44,360 bases of DNA from the NCBI GenBank assembly GCA_031262035.1, contig JAISIL010000049.1, positions 1 through 44,360 of the forward strand, in the 5' to 3' direction. This DNA comes from Spirochaetaceae bacterium (GTDB taxonomy: Bacteria > Spirochaetota > Spirochaetia > Treponematales > Breznakiellaceae). The position numbers and the translations under genes were made by a program. Of this stretch, positions 15,083 through 22,485 are shown piece by piece. Within the stretch, counting starts at the first letter, position 1, and each line of letters opens with the position of its first letter. Below the pieces are notes generated by a model. The model did not search any database and had not been told where the DNA came from. It was given only the letters and a program-made list of their open reading frames with translations.

Positions 15083-17404
15083 ATGCTTGTATCAAATCCA
15101 GGTAAAAATATAATTCGGCTCTGTTTTGGCAGCAAAGAGTTTCCCAAAGCGGAACAGTCAATAATCGGTATAAGTATTGACAGTAATACTGTCGGTACTG
15201 CTGCTGAATCAGAAATACGGCTTGAGACAAAAGAAAATGGAGCGCTTGAATTTTATCTTACTGACAGTAAAGAAGGTGAAGGTGCAGAAGATCAGCTTCT
15301 GTTGCGGATGTATCAGCCTGAACTGGCGCCACAACCGGTGATGCATTATCAGAATGCAGGTGGTTTGCAGACAATTAAAACAGTTGACGGCGAACGCACT
15401 TTTGCAGATAATCTCATTCCGGTACACGACAGGACAGCGTATCGGGCAAAGTTATATTTTGATTTAAAACCCGATGAAACGATTCATGGTTTTGGACAGG
15501 CGGAAGAAGGCATATTTGATTACCGGCATGAAAATCAATATTTGTATCAGCACAATATGCGCAGCCCGATGCCTTTTTTTGTGTCAAGCAGGCATTATGG
15601 GATATTGATTGACACCGGTTCTTTGATGTATTGGAATCCGAACGAAGGCCATCATCACCCTGATGCGCCGGTCAATTGCCCCTACTTATTTCTTGACACG
15701 GTTGATTATCTTGACCTGTATTTTATTTATGGCGCAAGTTATGATGACATAATAAAAGGCTATCGCCTGTTGACAGGAAAAGCGCCTCTTCTGCCGAAAT
15801 GGGCCTATGGTTATATACAATCAAAATGTGAATACCGCACACAAGAAGAATTGCTCAGTATAGTAAAAAAATATCGCGAACTTCATATTCCTCTTGATTG
15901 CGTGGTGCAGGACTGGAATACCTGGGAGGCCGGTAAATGGGGAAATAAGCATGTTGATAAAAAGCGCTTCCCTGATTTAAAAGCGGCTAATGATGAAATA
16001 CATCGAATGCATTGTCATAGTATGATTAGTATTTGGCCGACAATGTCATCAGGAGAAGACCATGACGAGATGAAAGCAAAACAACATTTGTTGCTTGATG
16101 ACTCAACCTATGATGCATTCAGTGAAGAAGGGCGCAAAATATACTGGCAGCAATTCAATAAAGACCTTTTTTCAAGCGGTTTTGACTCAATGTGGGCGGA
16201 TTCAACAGAACCTTTTACCGGTCTTGATTGGAACGGAGCGGTTCTACGCGAGCCCTTTGAACGGTATATGCTTGTCGGTGGTGAACATAAAAAATATCTT
16301 GATGCTGCAAAGGCTTCAACCTATACCCTTGAACACAGTAAGGGCCTTTATGAAGGACAGCGGGAAACAACTGATACAAAACGGGTTATAGTAGTAACGC
16401 GCTCTGCATGGGCGGGTATTCAGCGTTATGGTGTTGTTCCCTGGTCCGGTGATATAAGCGCCACCTGGCCAACCCTGAAAAAGCAAGTTACCGAAGGCAT
16501 AAATATGGCAGCTTCAGGACTTCCCTGGTGGTCAAATGATGCAGGCGCGTTTTTCGTAGTAAAAGACAACTACCCGTTGAAAGGATGCGGCCATAATCAA
16601 AATCCCTTTGTAGAATGGTTCTGGCATGGCGCTTTTGAACAAGGCATTAATGATAGTGCCTTTCGTGAATTCTATACCCGCTGGCTGCAATACGCCTGTT
16701 TCCTGCCCATAATGCGTTCTCACGGTTCTGATGCCCCACGCGAAATATGGAACTTCGGTTCAGAAGGTGAACCATATTATGATGCAATAGAAGATGCAAT
16801 ACGATTGCGGTATAAACTCTTACCCTATATCTATTCCCTGGCCGGGATGGCTCATTTTGATTCATACACTTTACTGCGCGGTTTGTTTTTTGACTTTCCC
16901 GAAGATAAAACAGCATGCGCCATAGAAGACCAATATATGTTTGGCCCTGCCTTGCTGGTTTGTCCCGTAACGGAACCGAATGCAACAGAACGCAGATGCT
17001 ATCTTCCTGAAACATCTGCTAAGCTGTGGTATGATTTCTACACAAACACTGCATACAAGGCCGGTCAATGGGTCACCGCAGATGCGCCGCTCAATCGTAT
17101 TCCGCTATTTGTTCCCGGCGGTTCGATTATCCCTGTCGAGCCAAAATGTGTCGAATATGCTGATGAGACTAGTGACGAGCCGCTTGAGCTTCGTGTGTAT
17201 GCCGGTTGTAACGGTCATTTCACCTTATATGAAGATTCCGGAGACGGTTATGCGTATGAAAAAGGCGAATATAACCGTGTTTCATTGAATTGGTGTGATG
17301 ATACCGGCGTTTTAACTGTAGAAAAAGCGGAAAAGTTATTTAACAATTCAATAAATAAGAGATTATACACACAATCGCTGGTCGACAAACCCGACCGTGC
17401 GTAA
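15083..17404 (+). CDS. Glycoside hydrolase family 31, probably alpha-xylosidase
   Basis: A 773-residue cytoplasmic enzyme of GH31. The nucleophile is D373 in SMWADSTEPF and the acid/base D457 in PWSGDISATW; LPWWSNDAGAFF follows, as usual. Alpha-glucosidases of the family mostly read WxDMNEP, whereas alpha-xylosidases tend to vary here (D-A-T-E-P-like), so the D-S-T-E-P form favours alpha-xylosidase, though not decisively. It would remove terminal alpha-D-xylose (or glucose) from oligosaccharides. The start at 15083 has AAGGGG 5 nt upstream; a GTG at 15077 would lie in that ribosome site. It is the middle gene of the operon, between GH2 and GH29. Confidence 0.88.
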   Translation: MLVSNPGKNIIRLCFGSKEFPKAEQSIIGISIDSNTVGTAAESEIRLETKENGALEFYLTDSKEGEGAEDQLLLRMYQPELAPQPVMHYQNAGGLQTIKTVDGERTFADNLIPVHDRTAYRAKLYFDLKPDETIHGFGQAEEGIFDYRHENQYLYQHNMRSPMPFFVSSRHYGILIDTGSLMYWNPNEGHHHPDAPVNCPYLFLDTVDYLDLYFIYGASYDDIIKGYRLLTGKAPLLPKWAYGYIQSKCEYRTQEELLSIVKKYRELHIPLDCVVQDWNTWEAGKWGNKHVDKKRFPDLKAANDEIHRMHCHSMISIWPTMSSGEDHDEMKAKQHLLLDDSTYDAFSEEGRKIYWQQFNKDLFSSGFDSMWADSTEPFTGLDWNGAVLREPFERYMLVGGEHKKYLDAAKASTYTLEHSKGLYEGQRETTDTKRVIVVTRSAWAGIQRYGVVPWSGDISATWPTLKKQVTEGINMAASGLPWWSNDAGAFFVVKDNYPLKGCGHNQNPFVEWFWHGAFEQGINDSAFREFYTRWLQYACFLPIMRSHGSDAPREIWNFGSEGEPYYDAIEDAIRLRYKLLPYIYSLAGMAHFDSYTLLRGLFFDFPEDKTACAIEDQYMFGPALLVCPVTEPNATERRCYLPETSAKLWYDFYTNTAYKAGQWVTADAPLNRIPLFVPGGSIIPVEPKCVEYADETSDEPLELRVYAGCNGHFTLYEDSGDGYAYEKGEYNRVSLNWCDDTGVLTVEKAEKLFNNSINKRLYTQSLVDKPDRA

Positions 17405-17416
17405 AGGAGATAATGT

Positions 17417-18946
17417 ATGCAGGAAAAATTTAACGCGAGTTTTGATTCGCTCTATAACTATGCGGTTCCCGAGTGGTTTCAGGACGCAAAGTTTGGCATT
17501 TGGAGCCACTGGGGTGCGCAGTCGGTTCCAATGTATGGGGACTGGTATGCCCGCAATATGTATGTGGAAGAAAGCCCTCAGTATCTGTATCATATCCGCC
17601 ACTATGGGCATCCCTCAAAATTCGGTTACAAGGATTTGGTTAAGTTGTGGAAGGCTGAAAAGTTCAGCGAAGAATCAGCCGACGAATTGATGGGCCTGTA
17701 TGTAAAAGCCGGTGCTCATTATTTTATGGGACAGGCTATGCATCATGACCACTTTTTCAATTTTCCGTCCCGATATAACCGTTTTAATTCTGTTGAAATC
17801 GGTCCGCACAAGAACATAAGCGGTATATGGAAAGGTGCTGCTGACAATCATCATCTCCCCTTTGGCCTTTCCGAGCACCTGGGCGCTTCATTCACCTGGT
17901 GGGCGGTGAACAAAGGGCATGACCGGTATGGGCCTTATAAAGACATCCCCTATGATGGTAACAACAAAGAATACGAAGATTTCTATTTTAATAATTATCA
18001 GCATATCATTCCCGAAGGAGACACACGCTGGATAGACGGATGGTATACTCCTAATGAAGAATATCACCAATTGTGGCTTGCAGTTATAAAGGAAATTATT
18101 GATACCTTCAAGCCGGAACTGCTTTATACTGATGGCGGCCTTCCCTTTGGCTATGTTATTGAATCCGGCAAACCGGAATATTCGGCGGGAGTAGACGACC
18201 CGCGCTATCACTACGGCCTTGAGGCGGTTTCATATCTGTATAATACCTCAATCGGAAAGCATGGCGAGAACCAGGCAGTGTATCTGCAAAAAGACCGGCG
18301 TAAGGAAATCTACAGTGTGGGTGTGCTGGATATTGAAAAGAGCCAGCTTCCCGGAGTGCAGGAACGTTCCTGGCATACCGATACCTGTATTGGCAATTGG
18401 TTCTACGACGTGCGGCAGGACTACAAAAAACCGGGGCACATCATCGAGATGCTTATTGATATTGTCTCGAAAAACGGCAACATGCTCCTCAACATTCTAC
18501 AGAGGCCTGACGGCAGCATTGATGACCAGGCGCATTTTATTCTTGACGAGATTGCCTCATGGATGCCGGTCTGCGGAGAGGGCATATTTGGCACAAGGCC
18601 CTGGCGGGTGGACGGTCATGACCGTTACGGCGAGGGAAGATCCGGTGTGTTGATAGAAGGCTTCAAGGAAGAACAGGTGCCCTGGCAGGATACTGATTAC
18701 CGCTTTACCACAAAACAGGAGAAAGACGGCGGCCTTACTGTCTACGCCTTTATGATGAAAGCGCCGGAGAATCGGGTTGCAGTGATTCGTTCCTTTGAGC
18801 CGCGTGAAAAGGTCCGATCAGTAAAGCTCCTTGACGGCAAAGCTGGTATCCCCGTGGAATGGAGTCAGAACTTTGGCGCCCTCACCGTGAAGCTTCCGGA
18901 AACTTTGCCCACGCAATATACGAATTGCTTAGCGATAGTATATTAG
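17417..18946 (+). CDS. Glycoside hydrolase family 29, alpha-L-fucosidase
   Basis: A 509-residue cytoplasmic enzyme. The N terminus PEWFQDAKFGIWSHWGAQSV is the family hallmark. MHHDHFFNFPS corresponds to the HHDGF-type substrate-binding motif, and the likely nucleophile is D239 in LLYTDGGLPFG. The C-terminal about 100 residues form the usual beta-sandwich. It would hydrolyse terminal alpha-L-fucose. One deviation: the canonical H-H-D-G-F reads H-H-D-H-F, which may tune specificity. Ribosome site GGAG 7 nt before the ATG; 12 nt after the GH31 stop, so co-transcribed. The gene ends ahead of a palindromic element facing a minus-strand lipoprotein gene. Confidence 0.9.
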   Translation: MQEKFNASFDSLYNYAVPEWFQDAKFGIWSHWGAQSVPMYGDWYARNMYVEESPQYLYHIRHYGHPSKFGYKDLVKLWKAEKFSEESADELMGLYVKAGAHYFMGQAMHHDHFFNFPSRYNRFNSVEIGPHKNISGIWKGAADNHHLPFGLSEHLGASFTWWAVNKGHDRYGPYKDIPYDGNNKEYEDFYFNNYQHIIPEGDTRWIDGWYTPNEEYHQLWLAVIKEIIDTFKPELLYTDGGLPFGYVIESGKPEYSAGVDDPRYHYGLEAVSYLYNTSIGKHGENQAVYLQKDRRKEIYSVGVLDIEKSQLPGVQERSWHTDTCIGNWFYDVRQDYKKPGHIIEMLIDIVSKNGNMLLNILQRPDGSIDDQAHFILDEIASWMPVCGEGIFGTRPWRVDGHDRYGEGRSGVLIEGFKEEQVPWQDTDYRFTTKQEKDGGLTVYAFMMKAPENRVAVIRSFEPREKVRSVKLLDGKAGIPVEWSQNFGALTVKLPETLPTQYTNCLAIVY

Positions 18947-18960
18947 TGTTAGAAAAATAA

Positions 18961-19017
18961 CCACGAATAACACAAATGATATTGCCCCGGGATACTTCAG
19001 GGCAATATCGTTCGTGG
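18961..19017. terminator. Palindromic element between convergent genes, possible bidirectional terminator
   Basis: Nested inverted repeats: outer CCACGAA (18961-18967) with TTCGTGG (19011-19017), and an inner perfect 10-bp stem GATATTGCCC (18978-18987) with GGGCAATATC (19000-19009). It has no T tract, so a rho-independent role is uncertain. It shares GATACTTCAGGGC with 19758-19770 and the CCACGAAT theme with 19803-19902. Confidence 0.6.
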
Positions 19018-19032
19018 CTATCCTATAAACAG

Positions 19033-19656
19033 TTACTGTTTTGTCCAGGGAGAACCTTCAAGGCGTGAAGCTCCAAACATGCCGCTTGTTGTTACAGTTA
19101 GTGTATTACCGTCGACGATGTATGTGCCTTTTGCGGTTCCATCTGAATAGGTGACACTTATTTGTTTCGCTGTGGACTTGAATGAATCACCATCTTTATT
19201 TGCAGTAGTTGGGTATATCCCATCCTTTGCAATCATTTTACCGTTGGCGAAACTCAAAGTTAGTTTGGCTTCCCTGGTCCAGACTGTTTCGTTCAGATTA
19301 TCCTGACCGGGGGTTCCGGACTTCAATGTCCAGGTTCCTGCAGCATGGCCCCAGAAGTTCCACCAGTCAGTATTACCAAAATCAAGTGTTGAACCGGATA
19401 CCTTGCAAACATCCATTTTGTAATCGCCTGATGCAAGGGTTTTGCCATTAAAAACCACCTTCCAGTTTGTAGCAGTAAAGGACAGTTCGTAGTTTTCCGT
19501 CTTCGCCCATGAAGTGCCATCAAAGTTGTAAGGCGGCGGTGCATTAGGGTCAGTTGTCGCGCAAGCGACTAAACAGGTGCCAAGCGAAATGCCGACCATG
19601 AGCATGCAAAGCATGCGAACGGCAATACCGAATGAAAAGAATTTTGATTTTTTCAT
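19033..19656 (-). CDS. Lipoprotein of unknown function
   Basis: A 207-residue precursor with a lipoprotein signal ending in LVAC (Cys32). The mature part is beta-rich with Thr/Gly/Trp strands (GTSWAKTENYELSFTATNWK, GTWTLKSGT, ATIONS of the form GTYIVDGNTLTVTT) and looks like a small beta-barrel or lipocalin-like fold, as in many treponemal lipoproteins; I cannot assign a family. The opening GTSW and the closing SPWTKQ echo each other, hinting at two half-repeats. Ribosome site AAGGAG 9 nt before the ATG at 19656, promoter at 19695-19723. It does not overlap its neighbours and appears monocistronic. Confidence 0.75.
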   Translation of the reverse strand: MKKSKFFSFGIAVRMLCMLMVGISLGTCLVACATTDPNAPPPYNFDGTSWAKTENYELSFTATNWKVVFNGKTLASGDYKMDVCKVSGSTLDFGNTDWWNFWGHAAGTWTLKSGTPGQDNLNETVWTREAKLTLSFANGKMIAKDGIYPTTANKDGDSFKSTAKQISVTYSDGTAKGTYIVDGNTLTVTTSGMFGASRLEGSPWTKQ

Positions 19657-19694
19657 TTTTTAATTCTCCTTGAACAATTTCAATTTGTATTATT

Positions 19695-19723
19695 ATATTA
19701 TTATGTTTTGTATTAACTGTCAA
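19695..19723 (-). promoter_or_regulatory. Promoter of the 207-residue lipoprotein
   Basis: Minus strand TTGACA (19718-19723), 17-nt spacer, TAATAT (19695-19700), preceded by an A/T-rich stretch resembling an UP element. It shares CACTTGACAG and the upstream A/T block with 21185-21213. Confidence 0.7.
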
Positions 19724-19802
19724 GTGGGTTTGAAAAAAAATTAAAAAAAATTTTAGCGATACTTCAGGGCGAAGACATTTACTTTCAAATCCCAAGAAAA
19801 AT

Positions 19803-19902
19803 AACCACGAATAACGCGAAACCGCTTCGCGGACACGAATTTTAGATTACTTATCGTAGATTATTCGTGTCGGCGAAGCCGATTCGTGTCCATTCGTGGT
19901 TG
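19803..19902. repeat. Composite palindromic repeat, copy B with extra left arm
   Basis: Outer arms AACCACGAAT (19803-19812) and ATTCGTGGTT (19892-19901); inner hairpins CCGC-TTC-GCGG-like and TCGGC-GAA-GCCGA. Positions 19845-19902 repeat 9091-9148 with one mismatch. With the promoter at 19695 it fills the 265-nt gap between the two lipoprotein genes. Confidence 0.85.
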
Positions 19903-19921
19903 TTTTTTATGATTCTTGGAA

Positions 19922-20395
19922 TTAGTATCCACTTGGTAGATCGGATTCCTTTTCCATGCTACTATAACTAAATGAAGCCGAACCGTTCTTAAAATTTGCT
20001 TCCTTGTAATAAACATCACTAGAAATCCCAATCATTACCAGATAAGTTCCATTCCCCGTAAATGTACTTCCCGCTGTTGATCCGTAGAATGAAATTAACG
20101 AAAATGGCGATGTAGTATCTGTACTAGCGGCAACAGTATATTCGAAGGCATCAATTAAACTCGCCATGGTTGTTATTGATGTCTTATTATCACAAATTAT
20201 TACTGTAGCTTCACTTGGATCAGACTGAGACAAAGTAGGGCATCCGCTAATTGTTAGAGTACCTTTTGCTCCACCACCGCTACTTCCACCACCACCGCTG
20301 AGAAATGAGGGGTCGGTATAAGGTCCTGTGCAAGCAGTCATCAGTGTCATAAGGCACATTGTAATAACAATAGTAAATAGAATTTTTTTCTTCAT
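19922..20395 (-). CDS. Small lipoprotein with Gly/Ser-rich linker, unknown function
   Basis: A 157-residue precursor. The lipoprotein signal ends in LMTAC (Cys22), followed by a short tether with two Gly/Ser-rich runs, then a Thr/Ser-rich beta domain (GTLTISGCPTLSQSD, GNGTYLVMIGISSDVYYKEA). I do not recognise the family. The start at 20395 is chosen for GGGAGG 8 nt upstream; an upstream in-frame start at 20419 would overlap the preceding gene. It begins 13 nt after the outer-membrane protein gene and is probably co-transcribed with it, so both may act together in the outer membrane. Confidence 0.75.
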   Translation of the reverse strand: MKKKILFTIVITMCLMTLMTACTGPYTDPSFLSGGGGSSGGGAKGTLTISGCPTLSQSDPSEATVIICDNKTSITTMASLIDAFEYTVAASTDTTSPFSLISFYGSTAGSTFTGNGTYLVMIGISSDVYYKEANFKNGSASFSYSSMEKESDLPSGY

Positions 20396-20408
20396 AATGC
20401 TGGCCTCC

Positions 20409-20969
20409 CTAGAATACAAATCCTAAACCAAAGCCAAGTTGCCAGCCAATTGGGCTAAAGCTCATTGAATTTTGATTTGATTTCGCAAGGACATAGCCAA
20501 GCGATGGTTCCAGAAAAAAACCATCAGCAATAACCTGCCGCCATCCTGTCTTTAATGCAAATGTGAGGCCTGTGAAGACCGGGTCATCCGAACCTTCTTG
20601 GTCCAAATTACTGAATCCAATACCTACATCCAGATACAGCTTTTCATGATTTGTTGAAAGTGGATACCAGCGACCATGGGCATCCATACCAAAATAAGTG
20701 ACGTCTGCCCCACTCACTTCGCCAGTATACAAATCCAGTCTTATACCTATACTGTAGCCTGATACTAAAAGACGCTCGTAAGATGCTGCAATACCAAAAA
20801 TCTTAGTATCAGCATCACCCTCCACATTTTCGCCTGCAATAAACCCCTGAACTAAGGGAACTGCATCGATAGTGATAGCGTTCCAGACGCTGGCTTGTTC
20901 GCTTTGAGCGAATAGCCCCGACGATAAACCAAACAGACAGACTGCGGTTACCACCATTTTCTTTTTCAT
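20409..20969 (-). CDS. Outer-membrane beta-barrel protein
   Basis: A 186-residue precursor with signal peptide MKKKMVVTAVCLFGLSSGLFAQ (cleavage after Ala21 or so; only its first 20 residues are hydrophobic core and flank). The mature part has alternating amphipathic strands (FGIAASYERLLVSGYSIGIR, KLYLDVGIGFSNLD, FFLEPSLGYVLAKS) and ends LGFGLGFVF with a C-terminal Phe, the usual recognition signal for the barrel assembly machinery. An eight-strand barrel of the OmpX/OmpW or PF13505 type is likely. Ribosome site GAGAGG lies about 9 nt upstream. A TTGACA at 21012-21017 has only a poor -10 box, so the gene is probably expressed from 21185-21213 with the small ORF before it. Confidence 0.8.
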   Translation of the reverse strand: MKKKMVVTAVCLFGLSSGLFAQSEQASVWNAITIDAVPLVQGFIAGENVEGDADTKIFGIAASYERLLVSGYSIGIRLDLYTGEVSGADVTYFGMDAHGRWYPLSTNHEKLYLDVGIGFSNLDQEGSDDPVFTGLTFALKTGWRQVIADGFFLEPSLGYVLAKSNQNSMSFSPIGWQLGFGLGFVF

Positions 20970-21037
20970 AATTTTTTCCTCTCTTTATTATTATTTTTTA
21001 TGCAAAGCAAATGTCAAACACTTACTTTTCATAAAAT

Positions 21038-21166
21038 TTACTTTTTTATAGCCCTCTCCAACTCGACCAGTGCCCGAATATAGGCTTTCAGTCTTTGCCT
21101 GACTTCAGGTGGCAGGTTTTGGTAGGCTTGAATCAAAATAAAAAGGCTATTTTTTTCTATTTTCAT
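21038..21166 (-). CDS. 42-residue ORF resembling a lone regulator C-terminal helix
   Basis: A short ORF (MKIEKNSLFILIQAYQNLPP... ending ...LVELERAIKK), predicted all-helical and basic. Its core, Y-x-x-L-P-P-E-V-R-x-x-L-x-x-x-I-x-x-L-V-E-L, parallels the C terminus of the divergent XRE regulator, F-x-x-L-H-P-K-L-R-x-x-V-x-x-x-L-x-x-L-L-E-I. A good promoter (21185-21213) directs transcription 12 nt before the ATG, but there is no Shine-Dalgarno sequence. It may be a relic or a stand-alone interaction peptide, and may also lead the operon with the outer-membrane protein 68 nt downstream. Confidence 0.5.
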   Translation of the reverse strand: MKIEKNSLFILIQAYQNLPPEVRQRLKAYIRALVELERAIKK

Positions 21167-21184
21167 ATCGTTTTATGTATTATA

Positions 21185-21213
21185 AATATATCATACTAAG
21201 TATTATCTGTCAA
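21185..21213 (-). promoter_or_regulatory. Strong promoter upstream of the 42-residue ORF
   Basis: Minus strand TTGACA (21208-21213), 17-nt spacer, TATATT (21185-21190), preceded by an A/T-rich block like that at 19723 onward. Confidence 0.7.
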
Positions 21214-21277
21214 GTGCTTTTTCAAAAAAAATTAAAAAAATTTCAAATATCCTCTAGTAAAAAAAAATTACCCTTGC

Positions 21278-21283
21278 TATACT
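21278..21283 (+). promoter_or_regulatory. Extended -10 box of the XRE regulator
   Basis: TGC-TATACT (TG at 21275-21276) is an extended -10 element; the hexamer ends 7 nt before the ATG at 21291, so the transcript should start at or next to the start codon. No convincing -35 box and no Shine-Dalgarno sequence. Confidence 0.55.
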
Positions 21284-21290
21284 AAAATTA

Positions 21291-21635
21291 ATGGAAAATA
21301 GTGGCGGAGAACGGATTGCTGAAATACGAAAAGCTCTTGGCTTGACCCAAAAAGAGCTGGCAATTAAAATCCGTGTTTCTTGGAATTATGTGTCTGCACT
21401 GGAACAGGGACAAAAGCCCCTCAATACCCGAATCATCAAGCTTATCGCCGATACCTTCAATGTGAATGAATCCTGGTTGGAAACGGGGAATGGGCAGATG
21501 TTTAATGACATAGCCGATACAGAATTAGCCGAAATCACCAGCCTTTTTAGCCAACTCCACCCGAAATTACGGAGCCTTGTGATTGAGCAATTGGGCGTCC
21601 TGCTGGAAATCAATGAGGAAGCGAATAGGGGTTAG
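21291..21635 (+). CDS. XRE-family helix-turn-helix regulator
   Basis: A 114-residue protein. Residues about 7-62 are a Cro/CI-type helix-turn-helix: RIAEIRKALGLTQKELAIK, recognition helix around SWNYVSALEQGQK, then RIIKLIADTFNVNESWLETG. The C-terminal 40 residues are helical and may dimerise (SLFSQLHPKLRSLVIEQLGV). Small regulators of this shape are frequent in treponemes. It converges on the Rpn gene with a 4-nt overlap of the coding ends, and diverges from the 42-residue ORF with a similar C-terminal motif. It probably controls its own promoter and perhaps that ORF; a target palindrome is not obvious. Confidence 0.85.
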   Translation: MENSGGERIAEIRKALGLTQKELAIKIRVSWNYVSALEQGQKPLNTRIIKLIADTFNVNESWLETGNGQMFNDIADTELAEITSLFSQLHPKLRSLVIEQLGVLLEINEEANRG

Positions 21636-21823
21636 CGTGTCTGTAAGTATTGCTGAACCTGTTCCATTGGTAGTTTAAGCGCCTGTGAAATTTGCTCGGT
21701 ACTCATGCCGTAATCAAATAGGTTAGTGACATCTTCTGTTTTACTTACTTTTGTTGCATCATCCCATGCTTCTTTTGACCGTATTTCAATAGCTTTTTCC
21801 GTATTCCATTCGGTTAATAACAT
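21632..21823 (-). CDS. Internal in-frame ORF of the Rpn gene: candidate intragenic antitoxin (RpnS-like)
   Basis: 63 residues, MLLTEWNTEKAIEIRSKEAW onward to the shared stop, in the frame of the C-terminal part of the nuclease. GGAGGTGAT (21828-21836), close to full complementarity with the 16S rRNA tail, sits 8 nt before this ATG, while the full-length start has no Shine-Dalgarno at all. The product is the helical C-terminal domain with a predicted helix-turn-helix-like end (YGMSTEQISQALKLPMEQVQ). In E. coli, rpn genes have been reported to make such a C-terminal short protein that binds and inhibits the full nuclease. Here it could also be made independently of the A11 frame break. Confidence 0.65.
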   Translation of the reverse strand: MLLTEWNTEKAIEIRSKEAWDDATKVSKTEDVTNLFDYGMSTEQISQALKLPMEQVQQYLQTR

Positions 21824-22478
21824 GTTTATCACCTCCGTAGAATGTTTTTTTAGATAATTTATCAATATACCATGGTCAATGCTGTAAATAACAGCTTTTT
21901 TCATAGCATCATTTAAATTCTTTTCTGTTTCAACAAACTGACGAACCACACTGATGAATGATGCATATTCCTTCAAAGTCTCGCATTTGCTCAGTATGCC
22001 GCTATTCCGGCCTTCGTTTACATTGTAGACTGTTACCAGTAATTCCATTTGAGGATTATCTTTTAAGCCCAAAAATGAATCTGAAAGCCTGATTTTTTTT
22101 TTTATCAGGGTACTCATCTTCTCCATTGTAAAGTACATAAAATTCAGGGTTAGGTATTTTTATCAATTTTGAACTATACAGGTTGTCGCTATCGGTTATC
22201 TCTTTATAAACACCTACAGCGTACATCAGAAGCCGCAATGCCATATTCGGGTTTATCGAACTTTGGTGCTCAACAAGCACTACAAGACGGTCGCCCACGG
22301 TGAACGAGAGGTCGTTAATCTGGTCCATAAAAAGCACATCTTCTAAGGTATTGATCTCAATAGGCTCGTCCGGAGCTATAGTTTCCCCGGAAATAGCCGG
22401 ATAAAGTGAGCGAATTTCTTCCGGCTCGCTAAAGAGACTCGAAAAAACGCTGGCCTTGTGCTGTTTGTTCGCTTTCAT
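21632..22478 (-). CDS. Rpn-family PD-(D/E)xK nuclease, reading frame broken at an A11 tract
   Basis: The N-terminal 140 residues (22478 to 22056) hold the nuclease core: INDLSF with D56 and VLVEHQSSINPNMALRL with E70 and Gln72, as in Rpn / PF12784-type proteins. The rest of the protein continues in another frame (GLKDNPQMELLVTVYN... to 21632). The frames join at eleven A's on the coding strand (22093-22103): with ten, the text reads D-K-K-K-I-R-L-S-D and a 281-residue protein results. Polymerase slippage on A11, phase variation, decay or a sequencing error could each explain this. Promoter TTGATT-17-TATATT lies 7 nt before the ATG, with no usable Shine-Dalgarno. An internal start at 21823 has a very strong ribosome site. 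Known family role: DNA cleavage in recombination and antiphage toxicity. Confidence 0.8.
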
Positions 22479-22485
22479 CTCTTAT

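Noticed and set aside
20988-21017. Separate promoter for the outer-membrane protein
   Set aside because: TTGACA is good, but the only -10 at proper spacing (ATAATA/TAATAA) would start transcription inside the ribosome site; read-through from 21185-21213 is more likely.
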